Shown here: in pieces, positions 1-6,282 of the stretch
Position numbering within the stretch: position 1 is the stretch's first letter
Layout of the letters: each line of letters begins with the position of its first letter
From: an uncultured Bacteroidales bacterium
Lineage (GTDB): Bacteria > Bacteroidota > Bacteroidia > Bacteroidales > UBA932
NCBI GenBank assembly: GCA_945983015.1
Contig: CAMFSN010000066.1
Span: 1-8,213 of the forward strand
DNA: 8,213 nucleotides
Direction of reading: 5' to 3'
The notes under the pieces: model-generated
Databases searched by the model: none
What the model was told of the DNA's origin: nothing
What the model saw: only the letters and a program-made list of their open reading frames with translations
Position numbers and translations under genes: made by a program

Positions 1-44
1 ATAGGAGTCCGTCTCGTGGGCTCGGAGATGTGTATAAGAGACAG
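1..44 (+). other. Sequencing adapter carried into the assembly (P7 tail, i7 index, Nextera read-2 adapter)
   Basis: Bases 11-44 are identical to the 34-nt Nextera read-2 transposase adapter, ending in the 19-bp Tn5 mosaic end at 26-44. Bases 3-10 read AGGAGTCC, which from memory is the primer-strand form of Nextera i7 index N705 (GGACTCCT), and bases 1-2 (AT) fit the end of the P7 primer (CGAGAT). The order P7, index, adapter is exactly that of a library molecule end, so this is untrimmed adapter and not a natural Tn5 end. It places an in-frame TAA (35-37) just ahead of the truncated ssb gene, which would push gene callers to a false internal start. Confidence 0.97.
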
Positions 45-343
45 GGATACAGAATGTCGGAGATCGGAAAGTCTATCATTTCAACCTGGCCACTTCGCGC
101 GCCTATAAGGATAGGGGTGGCAATGCCGTGATTGAAACTACCTGGCATAACGTGGTGGCTTGGGAGAGTGAGGCGTTTAAGGATCTTGACAAGGTGGAAA
201 AGGGAAGCAAACTCTATGTCAGCGGAAGACTGCGCAATCAGAAGTACACCGGTAATGATGACACTGAAAGGTATTCGGTAGAGGTGGTGGCTAACAGAGT
301 GGTCCTCGTGGAGTCAGATGAATCTCTTTCTTATGAACTGTAA
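45..343 (+). CDS. ssb: Single-stranded DNA-binding protein, 5'-truncated, without acidic C-tail
   Basis: The OB-fold protein SSB coats single-stranded DNA during replication, recombination and repair. The reading frame is open from the adapter junction. It begins with the codons for I-Q-N-V-G-D-R-K-V-Y-H-F-N-L-A-T-S, the typical second strand of SSB, and continues with the hallmark T-T-W-H-N-V-V-A-W, then K-G-S-K-L-Y-V-S-G-R-L and the closing strand A-N-R-V-V-L-V. About 17 N-terminal residues (usually ending in a G-N-V/L-G-x-D-P segment) are missing because the contig stops in the adapter. The GTG at 128 is an internal Val codon, not a start. After the OB fold only about ten residues remain, ending S-Y-E-L, with no Gly/Pro-rich linker and no acidic tip ending in Pro-Phe, so this may be a secondary SSB or one that does not recruit the usual SSB partners. 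The stop lies 12 bp before the pilin gene. Confidence 0.92.
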
Positions 344-355
344 ATAATCAAAACT

Positions 356-1315
356 ATGAAAACGAAAAAAATCTTTTATGCCCTGATGGGCTTGCTTGTC
401 CTTTCGGCTTGCAATAAAAATCAGATGAAAGTTGAATATCCCCAGCAGGAGGTGGAGTATTGCTCCCTGACTGTAGCGGTGAATACCGGACTGGAGGTAA
501 AATCTACCGGAGCTGCGGATGTCGTGAATGCTAATGAAAAGGCTGTCAAGTCCCTGCAGGTATTTGTATTCAGAGAGGATTTCCTGGATGCTTATGCCAA
601 GGTCTCCGCTTCTACCCTGTCTTTGACTTGTACGGCAGGCTCCCGTAAGGTATATGCAGTGGTCAATGCTCCTGATCTTTCTTCCATCAGCAGTTTAAAT
701 GCTCTGGAAAATACTATAGTGGATCTGGCTAGTAACAGTCCAAATGCTCTGGTAATGTCCGGAGCGAAGGACGTAACTCTACCTCAAAGTGAGCCGGTGA
801 GCGTGGATGTGAGCAGACTTGTATCCAGAATTGTCTTGAAAAAGATTAATCGTGTCTTTGAGTCCACATCTCTCGGCGCTTTGAAATTCACGGTGAAGAA
901 TATCTATGTGAGCGATGTGGCAGGTACGATCAAACTTTCCGGAAGCACTTCGATAAGCAAGTGGTATAATTCAGGAAAGAGTTCTGAAGTGCCTACACTC
1001 TTATTTGACAGCGTTAACGCTGACATAGCTAACAATGCCTCCTATCAGACGCCACATTATTTCTATGTGATGCCTAATGATAACACCAGCAAGACTACCA
1101 AACTGGTAATTGAGGCAAGTCTGGGTACCGAGACCTTCTACTATCCTTTGGAGTTGCCGGCAATCGAAAGAAACAAGTCCTACGAGTTTCAGAACGTAAA
1201 GGTCCTCCGTCCAGGTTCGGATAATCCTGACACACCTGTGGAAAGCAGTGATATTTCCTTTAGTGTGAATGTGGCTGATTGGGATATAATCGAGATCGCT
1301 GATAAGATAATATAA
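356..1315 (+). CDS. FimA/Mfa1-family type V pilin (fimbrillin) lipoprotein
   Basis: Probable main subunit of a type V pilus: a lipoprotein sent to the outer membrane, trimmed by a protease and polymerised outside the cell. Residues 1-19 are a lipoprotein signal peptide with lipobox L-S-A-C (lipid Cys19). Remembered P. gingivalis FimA matches along its length: T-C-T-A-G-S-R-K-V-Y-A-V-V-N-A matches the FimA segment K-C-S-A-G-Q-R-T; S-R-L-V-S-R (153-158) is the family core strand; P-G-S-D-N-P-D-T-P-V-E-S (286-297) corresponds to P-G-T-N-N-P-E-N-P-I-T-E-S; and V-N-V-A-D-W (304-309) corresponds to C-T-V-A-E-W in the C-terminal donor strand. Lys49-Ser50 falls where FimA is cut after Arg46. Its 319 residues are slightly shorter than FimA. 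There is no -7 box in the 12 bp upstream, so it is likely read with ssb. It could also be a minor pilin; family assignment is firm. Confidence 0.88.
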   Translation: MKTKKIFYALMGLLVLSACNKNQMKVEYPQQEVEYCSLTVAVNTGLEVKSTGAADVVNANEKAVKSLQVFVFREDFLDAYAKVSASTLSLTCTAGSRKVYAVVNAPDLSSISSLNALENTIVDLASNSPNALVMSGAKDVTLPQSEPVSVDVSRLVSRIVLKKINRVFESTSLGALKFTVKNIYVSDVAGTIKLSGSTSISKWYNSGKSSEVPTLLFDSVNADIANNASYQTPHYFYVMPNDNTSKTTKLVIEASLGTETFYYPLELPAIERNKSYEFQNVKVLRPGSDNPDTPVESSDISFSVNVADWDIIEIADKII

Positions 1316-1330
1316 TATAATCTAAGCATT

Positions 1331-2074
1331 ATGTGCATCAGAGAATATATCTTCTCCCTGGCTTGTGCTTTAGTCCTATCGTCCTGCAGCGTTAAAAGTG
1401 ATAGGACAGAGTGCCCCGCTCTCCTTTTTTTAAGTGTTTTAGGGGGAGAAGATGAGAAAGTGTTTGTAAATATAGCCGGAGAGGATTATGAGTCTTTGGT
1501 GCACATAGAAAAAAGCAAAGGCGTAGCTGTAGCTGGGGTGGATTTGAAGAAAGGGAGATTCCGTATAAGTGCTCATAGTGGAGGTTTTGTAAAGTCGCCA
1601 GGAATCATTGATTTGGGAGAGGAAATGCCCCAGCTTTACGCCTATGCTGAAAGTGTTGAATGCACATCAGACGTTACAGAAGTGCTTGCTCGTCTGGATA
1701 AACAGTTCTGCCGTTTAAAGATTAAAGTGACAGGGCTGGAATGTGATGCTCAGTTAAGGGGAAATGTCTGTGGAATGGATCTTTGGGATTTGTCTCCTAT
1801 TTCCGGCTTGTTTTATGTCAGAAAGGAGGCTCTGATGAGTGGGCAGGATGCCCGTCTCTTTGAATTTGTGGTTCCAAGGCAAAAGGACTCTTCCTTGATG
1901 CTGGAGCTGATTCAAGATGGGAGACTGCTCTGTTCCTTTGAGTTGGGAAAGGATTTGGTGGCGGCAGGAATGGATTGGGACAAGCCTTCGCTGGAAGATA
2001 TGGAAGTGTGTATCCAGTACTGTGAGTCTGGGTTTATGGTGACTGTAAAGAATTGGGTTCAAGTCGAAATATGA
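1331..2074 (+). CDS. FimB/Mfa2-family fimbrial anchor lipoprotein
   Basis: Probable basal subunit that fixes the pilus to the outer membrane and limits its length, as FimB and Mfa2 do in P. gingivalis. A lipoprotein signal peptide (1-19, V-L-S-S-C, lipid Cys19) is followed by D-R-T-E-C-P (24-29), the short Arg-x-x-Cys-Pro signature common just after the lipid Cys in this family. A-R-L-D-K (120-124) introduces a core strand, and V-T-V-K-N-W near the end (Trp242) is the closing strand. At 247 residues it is shorter than FimB or Mfa2 (about 300). It lacks the Lys-Ser site seen in its two neighbours, as expected for an uncleaved, membrane-held anchor. The mature chain has eight Cys besides the lipidated one. 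The gene follows the pilin after an AT-rich 15-bp gap and overlaps the next gene by ATGA. Confidence 0.8.
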   Translation: MCIREYIFSLACALVLSSCSVKSDRTECPALLFLSVLGGEDEKVFVNIAGEDYESLVHIEKSKGVAVAGVDLKKGRFRISAHSGGFVKSPGIIDLGEEMPQLYAYAESVECTSDVTEVLARLDKQFCRLKIKVTGLECDAQLRGNVCGMDLWDLSPISGLFYVRKEALMSGQDARLFEFVVPRQKDSSLMLELIQDGRLLCSFELGKDLVAAGMDWDKPSLEDMEVCIQYCESGFMVTVKNWVQVEI

Positions 2075-4911
2075 AAAAAAGTATACTTATTATATTGTCC
2101 GCCCTCCTGTGTTTTTCTGCCTGTCTAAAGGATGAACTCCGTGAGGACAAGGTGCAGATTAACATTAGGGCTATTTCGGAATTGTCGGATTTAAAGAGTT
2201 CCATTCCGGCAAAGGAATTGGCCATCACGGATATGAATGTCTATGCCTACAGTGGGGGAAAACTCTATGCGGAGGCTTATTCCTCGGGCAGCAGTCTCAA
2301 ATTGCTCTTGGACAAGGCGAAACAGTATAATTTGTATGTGCTGGCAAACGTGGGGAAGCAGGATGCTCCTTGGAAAGAGGGAGATTTGGCAGATGTGGGA
2401 TGTACGTTTGTCTATCAGGCAGAGGGTTATCTGCCTATGGCAAGTCGAGTTCCCACTGCTTTCAATCCCGCTTCCGGAAGACAGGATATGACAGTGTCCT
2501 TGAGCCGGCTGGTTTCCAAATACAGCCTGAGCCTGGAGAGGAACTTGCAGAACTGTACTCTGACACTCAATTCGGTAAGGATACTGCAGGAGGCGGATAA
2601 GGTCTATCCCTTCCAGCTTGAGAGCAAGGCTGAGAGTGTCTGCGATGGGGACTGCAGCACCGAGTCGGATATTCTGTCCATCAACTCTGACCAGAGCATA
2701 GTCTTTTATGTTATGGAGAATTGCCAGGGAGTGCTTTTGCCTACAAATGAGGATCCATATGAGAAAAACCCATCTTCGATAGGGAATAAGGCGGAACTCT
2801 GCACTTATATGGAGTTGGAGGGGACTTGGTCCACTAACGGAGCTCAGGCTGTTATGTTAATACGGCAGTATCTTGGGGAGGATAACTGCAAGGATTTCAA
2901 TGTCAGGGGGAACACTGATGTCAGAATCACCCTGGGTATATCCGATAGCGGAACCCTTAAAAGCGAATGGAAGGCGGAGCGCCAGAACATTGAAGATAAT
3001 AGAGTCCTGACTTTTCTCTATCAGGATAGCTATATATATCAGGAAGATGGCTGGACTCAGATTCCTATGAGGGTTAATCCTTCGGATTTGGAGTATGAGA
3101 TAGAACTGCTTTCCTGTGAGATGGAGGATGCCGTGGAGTTTAAAGTTGAAAACGGCCTCGTTTATGCCCGAGCTCTTTACGATGGGATTCAGACTCCCAA
3201 AACTGAGATAAGGGTAAGTACCTGGGATGGGGCCTTGAGTTCCACTACCAAGGTCAATCTGTCCTTCCGTAAGACTCCTTTTGAAAATTATGAGGCTGAG
3301 CTTCCTTCTTGTGTGGGAGAGTACGGGTATGTGAGATTTGACGACAGCGGCTTGGAATACCCCATAGTAATCAGCACTTTAGGCTCTTGTTGGACGGTAG
3401 GGGACCCTTCTCTTCAGGGGATGCAGGTCTATCAGGACCCTCTGTCTTTGGATTACTACTACTATTCTCCGGAGGAAAAAATTCTCTATATATACCGATC
3501 CGGAGTCTCCGCTAATTCAGAAGTTACGGTAGATTGCGGCAAGACTACCCGAACTTTTCTTCTAGAAGCGGCGACTTATCCTCAGATAAAGCTGAATGAT
3601 GGCTTCGTCTCTGAGGCCGGCTGCTTCAAACAGGATGACAAGGGCAGGTATTACGATTCGGACTTTGTGGCTTATCTGGCAGACAGTCAGGGAAATAAGA
3701 TCCCGATGAAGCGCTTTGCCACCCCTGCTGCCATTTTGGATTATCAGGGTAAGTCCCAAACTCTGGCCAATTCCTATGCCAATTTCGAAAGTGTTTTCGG
3801 GCGACCTTCACCCGAGAGCTCTTCCACGGCTTCGAACATTAGTTTTCTGCCCCAGATATACTCTGCGGCTCAGATGTATGCCTACTATGAGGAAAGCGGG
3901 AACCTGTGGAAGTTCCTGGCGGTGGGGGTGGACGATCTGCCCGAGGAAAGTTATCAGGTATATCTGAAGCTGCCCACTGCCTCCATACAAGGAGAGGCTG
4001 AGTTAAGTTGTCTGAAGGCTTTTCCTTCACAAAGGCAATTGGGAGAGTTCTACAATTATCAGATAGCTCCAGGGAATATGAGATCCAATACTCTCAGTAT
4101 AGATTTTACGGAAGGGGGAGCTTATCTTTTTCCTCCGTCTCAAATGGTGCAGTGGACGGTAAAGCAAAGTACGGAAGACCTCTCGAGTGAGCCTTCTGCC
4201 GCCTATGCCTCGGCTTTTGACAGTAAATATAGCAGTGGGGTGTCCATTAGCGGGAACACTATGAGTTTCGAGGATATGAGTACGGATATCTACCCTAGCT
4301 GCGGGCATCTGGCTATGCAGGCTTCGGTCGTCAATCCTTATTCCCGCAAGGTTTATTACGGCTATTATACTATGGATCTGATACTTTATATGAGTGTCGG
4401 CTGCCAATTTGATTACCTTAAGCCAACTTCCTCCACCATAGGTTCGATAGGCATTAGTTTCGTGCCTTTCTGTGAGTTTTCCACCAAGGCCAACTCCGCC
4501 CTCTGGGCAGATATGCTTCCGGAGTTTCTGATGGCCAAAATCATCGGTTCCACAAAGTCCTATGCCATTAAGGTTCCTGCTTCCTCCTCGGCTAACAGCT
4601 TTACTATCACAGGGGAGGATTATATTCCTAGGGGTACTTTTCCTTTGGCTATGGCTAAGTTAGGCGCTCACAAATCTGAGTTTGAATTTGATTTCTATGC
4701 CTTTTTTAACTCTGGTACCGAATTGCATTGTAACCGCGAGGGTTTTGAAAAACTTTACCCTGCTCCTGAAATGAAGGCATATAAAGATGGGAGAAAAGGC
4801 TATTATCACCTGGTAAGGCAGTTTGATCTGGCCAATATGCCTACGGTCACAAGTGCAAACGGCCTCGAAAATCATCTGATCGAGGCCGCTTACGGAAGTT
4901 TGTCTTATTAA
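2071..4911 (+). CDS. Large fimbrillin-like lipoprotein (DUF4906-type), probable pilus tip or accessory subunit
   Basis: The start is ATG 2071, giving 946 residues with a clean signal peptide (M-K-K-S-I-L-I to F-S-A-C, lipid Cys18); an upstream in-frame TTG at 2053 only adds six residues inside the preceding gene. After the Cys comes L-K-D-E, resembling the Lys-(Asp/Glu)2 surface-export signal of Bacteroidetes lipoproteins. Residues 28-320 look fimbrillin-like: V-Q-I-N-I-R strand, Lys42-Ser43, D-M-N-V-Y-A-Y, L-Y-V-L-A-N-V-G, and S-R-L-V-S-K (145-150), the same core motif as the pilin. I would place this region in DUF4906 from memory, not from a search. Residues 320-946 are rich in Ser, Tyr and predicted beta strands with no enzyme motif I recognise, and the mature chain has 17 Cys besides the lipid Cys. 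Position after pilin and anchor matches the accessory/tip genes of fim and mfa loci (fimC-E, mfa3-5), here apparently replaced by one protein. Tip-adhesin role is inference. Confidence 0.75.
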   Translation: MKKSILIILSALLCFSACLKDELREDKVQINIRAISELSDLKSSIPAKELAITDMNVYAYSGGKLYAEAYSSGSSLKLLLDKAKQYNLYVLANVGKQDAPWKEGDLADVGCTFVYQAEGYLPMASRVPTAFNPASGRQDMTVSLSRLVSKYSLSLERNLQNCTLTLNSVRILQEADKVYPFQLESKAESVCDGDCSTESDILSINSDQSIVFYVMENCQGVLLPTNEDPYEKNPSSIGNKAELCTYMELEGTWSTNGAQAVMLIRQYLGEDNCKDFNVRGNTDVRITLGISDSGTLKSEWKAERQNIEDNRVLTFLYQDSYIYQEDGWTQIPMRVNPSDLEYEIELLSCEMEDAVEFKVENGLVYARALYDGIQTPKTEIRVSTWDGALSSTTKVNLSFRKTPFENYEAELPSCVGEYGYVRFDDSGLEYPIVISTLGSCWTVGDPSLQGMQVYQDPLSLDYYYYSPEEKILYIYRSGVSANSEVTVDCGKTTRTFLLEAATYPQIKLNDGFVSEAGCFKQDDKGRYYDSDFVAYLADSQGNKIPMKRFATPAAILDYQGKSQTLANSYANFESVFGRPSPESSSTASNISFLPQIYSAAQMYAYYEESGNLWKFLAVGVDDLPEESYQVYLKLPTASIQGEAELSCLKAFPSQRQLGEFYNYQIAPGNMRSNTLSIDFTEGGAYLFPPSQMVQWTVKQSTEDLSSEPSAAYASAFDSKYSSGVSISGNTMSFEDMSTDIYPSCGHLAMQASVVNPYSRKVYYGYYTMDLILYMSVGCQFDYLKPTSSTIGSIGISFVPFCEFSTKANSALWADMLPEFLMAKIIGSTKSYAIKVPASSSANSFTITGEDYIPRGTFPLAMAKLGAHKSEFEFDFYAFFNSGTELHCNREGFEKLYPAPEMKAYKDGRKGYYHLVRQFDLANMPTVTSANGLENHLIEAAYGSLSY
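4055..4074 (+). repeat. Copy 1 of a 20-bp exact direct repeat
   Basis: A 20-bp sequence (starting ATTATCAGATAG and ending CTCCAGGG) recurs exactly at 7873-7892. This copy lies in the large fimbrial gene and encodes Y-Q-I-A-P-G; the second, in the same codon phase in the permease gene, encodes the same residues. The match stops at both ends of the 20 bp. The identity is plain; a function is not. Confidence 0.9.
4860..4888 (-). terminator. Inverted repeat at the convergent junction, possible nupG terminator
   Basis: A perfect 9-bp inverted repeat (CGGCCTCGA at 4860-4868, TCGAGGCCG at 4880-4888) with an 11-nt loop sits inside the last codons of the large fimbrial gene. Read on the minus strand it starts 30 nt after the nupG stop and is followed by a moderately T-rich stretch (TTTGCACTTGT), so it could end the nupG transcript. 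On the plus strand it is inside coding sequence and lacks a T-tract directly after it. The T-tract is weak, so this is a candidate only. Confidence 0.4.
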
Positions 4912-4918
4912 GTGACTC

Positions 4919-6211
4919 TTAAACGAGTACCTTTTCGTTTTTATCCGGTTTCTTAAAGAAGATGAAGAAGAGTATGGCCACTACCAGGGCATAGCCTGCG
5001 AAGATGAGCCAGCAAGTCTCCCAGTCTCCTACACGGAAAACTATGCCGTTTACCATCTCTTCGTGTGTGAAGTGGTTAACGATGGCCTGGGCGCTAAGGG
5101 TTCCAACCGTGGCTCCTATACCGTTGGTCATCAGCATAAAGAGTCCTTGTGCGCTGTTTTGAACAGCTCCTGAGGTCCTCTGATTTACATAGAGAGAGCC
5201 GGAGATGTTAAAGAAGTCGAAGGCTACTCCATAAACGATGCATGAAAGTATTATCATCCACACTCCACTGCCTGTATCTCCGAATCCGAAGAGTCCGAAG
5301 CGCAGTACCCAGGCGAACATAGCGGTGAGCATCACGTTCTTTATTCCGAACTTTTTCATCGCAAATGGAATGAGCAGGATACCGAGGGTTTCGGCAATCT
5401 GAGATACGGAATAGATGGCCGTGGCGTTCTTTGCACCCCAGGAAGAAGCGAATTCAGGCAGGGCCTGGAAGTGAGAAATGAATGGTGTGGCGTATCCGTT
5501 TGTAATCTGAAGGGCTACTCCCAGTAACATAGAGAAGATGAAGAAGACAGCCATCTGTCTGTCCTTGAAGAGCTTGAAGGCGGACAGTCCGAGGGCGTCC
5601 ATAAGGGATTGAGAACTTTTCTTCTCGTGTTTGACGGATGGAAGGGTAAAGCAGTATAGAGTAAGTGCCAGACCCAAAGCTCCGGAGATGATGAACTGGT
5701 GATGGGTGTTCTGGAAAGAGATGCCCTCGGCTGTCTTGCAGAAATTCATTATCCACATACTGGCGATGAATCCTATGGTTCCGAATACCCTGATAGGTGG
5801 AAAGTCCTTCACTGTGTCATAGCCGTTTTGCTCCAAAATGCTGTATGCGGCAGAATTGGACAGAGCTATGGTAGGCATATAGAAGGCTACGCTGATGGTG
5901 TATAAAGCCATAAAGACAGGGAATTGCGGAGCGGCCTGTGCGCCGTAGATGCCAGCAGAAAGCATAGCGGCACCGGCAATGAATTGGCATAAAGCGAGAG
6001 CTTTGGTGGCTCCAAGCCATTTGTCGGCAACTATTCCCATAAGGGCAGGCATAAAGATGGAAACTATTCCTTGCATCGCATAAAAGAGGCCGATGTTAGC
6101 GCCGAAACCTACTTGGCCCAGATAGTTGCCCATAGAGGTGAGGTAGGCTCCCCAGATTGCCCATTGCAAAAGATTCATCACAATGAGCCGAGTACGAACG
6201 AATTTTGTCAT
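4919..6211 (-). CDS. nupG: NupG-type nucleoside:H+ symporter (MFS)
   Basis: Inner-membrane permease of the nucleoside:H+ symporter family in the major facilitator superfamily, importing nucleosides with protons. Its 430 residues with about 12 hydrophobic segments compare with 418 in E. coli NupG. Many stretches match NupG as I remember it: M-P-A-L-M-G-I-V-A-D-K-W-L after TM2, D-F-P-P-I-R-V-F-G-T-I-G-F-I, F-F-I-F-S-M-L-L-G-V-A-L-Q-I-T-N starting the second half, G-I-K-N-V-M-L, F-D-F-F-N-I-S-G-S, Q-G-L-F-M-L-M-T-N-G and W-L-I-F-A-G-Y in the last helix. The start at 6211 gives the family's usual N-terminus (V-M-N-L-L-Q-W-A-I-W-G). It stands alone on the minus strand, convergent with the pilus genes (7-bp gap) and divergent from tgt. 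Substrate range (purine or pyrimidine nucleosides) cannot be read from sequence. The queuosine gene tgt is a neighbour, but transport of queuosine is only speculation. Confidence 0.9.
   Translation of the reverse strand: MTKFVRTRLIVMNLLQWAIWGAYLTSMGNYLGQVGFGANIGLFYAMQGIVSIFMPALMGIVADKWLGATKALALCQFIAGAAMLSAGIYGAQAAPQFPVFMALYTISVAFYMPTIALSNSAAYSILEQNGYDTVKDFPPIRVFGTIGFIASMWIMNFCKTAEGISFQNTHHQFIISGALGLALTLYCFTLPSVKHEKKSSQSLMDALGLSAFKLFKDRQMAVFFIFSMLLGVALQITNGYATPFISHFQALPEFASSWGAKNATAIYSVSQIAETLGILLIPFAMKKFGIKNVMLTAMFAWVLRFGLFGFGDTGSGVWMIILSCIVYGVAFDFFNISGSLYVNQRTSGAVQNSAQGLFMLMTNGIGATVGTLSAQAIVNHFTHEEMVNGIVFRVGDWETCWLIFAGYALVVAILFFIFFKKPDKNEKVLV
4921..4942 (+). terminator. Weak hairpin with T-tract after the pilus genes
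   Basis: Nine bases after the stop of the large fimbrial gene, AAACGA (4921-4926) can pair with TCGTTT (4935-4940) across an 8-nt loop, and the right arm runs into five T's (4938-4942). It is in the right place to end the pilus transcript, but the stem is only 6 bp with two G-C pairs and lies in the 3' end of the nupG coding sequence. Low confidence. Confidence 0.22.
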
Positions 6212-6241
6212 TTCAGTGCATTAAAGAGTTTTTATAGTAGG

Positions 6242-6249
6242 CAAAAATA
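6242..6249 (-). promoter_or_regulatory. Bacteroidetes-type -7 box for nupG
   Basis: The minus strand reads TATTTTTG, a full match to the Bacteroidetes sigma-70 -7 element TAnnTTTG. Transcription would begin about six bases further on, leaving an untranslated leader of roughly 25 nt before the nupG ATG at 6211. I see no convincing -33 TTTG at the usual 19-21 nt spacing, which is the less conserved element. Confidence 0.6.
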
Positions 6250-6270
6250 CGGAATTTCGTGGGATTTCAC

Positions 6271-6278
6271 TATCTTTG
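6271..6278 (+). promoter_or_regulatory. Bacteroidetes-type -7 box for tgt
   Basis: TATCTTTG matches TAnnTTTG exactly and ends only four bases before the tgt ATG at 6283. With the usual distance to the start site, transcription would begin at or within a few bases of the ATG. No clear -33 element is seen. The position also argues against the in-frame GTG at 6259 as the tgt start, since that codon would lie upstream of the transcription start. Confidence 0.6.
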
Positions 6279-6282
6279 GACT

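Noticed and set aside
26..44. Tn5/IS50 mosaic end as a natural transposon boundary
   Set aside because: It is preceded by the synthetic read-2 adapter and an i7 index, which occur only in sequencing libraries.
128..343. GTG start at 128 giving a 71-residue protein
   Set aside because: The frame is open upstream to the adapter junction and encodes clear SSB sequence, so GTG 128 is an internal Val codon of a truncated gene.
2053..2070. TTG at 2053 as start of the large fimbrial protein
   Set aside because: It would put six extra residues before a textbook signal peptide; ATG 2071 with the ATGA overlap is far more likely.
2403..2410. TACGTTTG, a -7 box match inside the large fimbrial gene
   Set aside because: About two such matches per strand are expected by chance in this length, and no gene starts downstream of it.
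4027..4407. 126-codon open frame on the minus strand inside the large fimbrial gene
   Set aside because: No start context, promoter or recognisable sequence; it is a shadow of a long, continuous coding frame.
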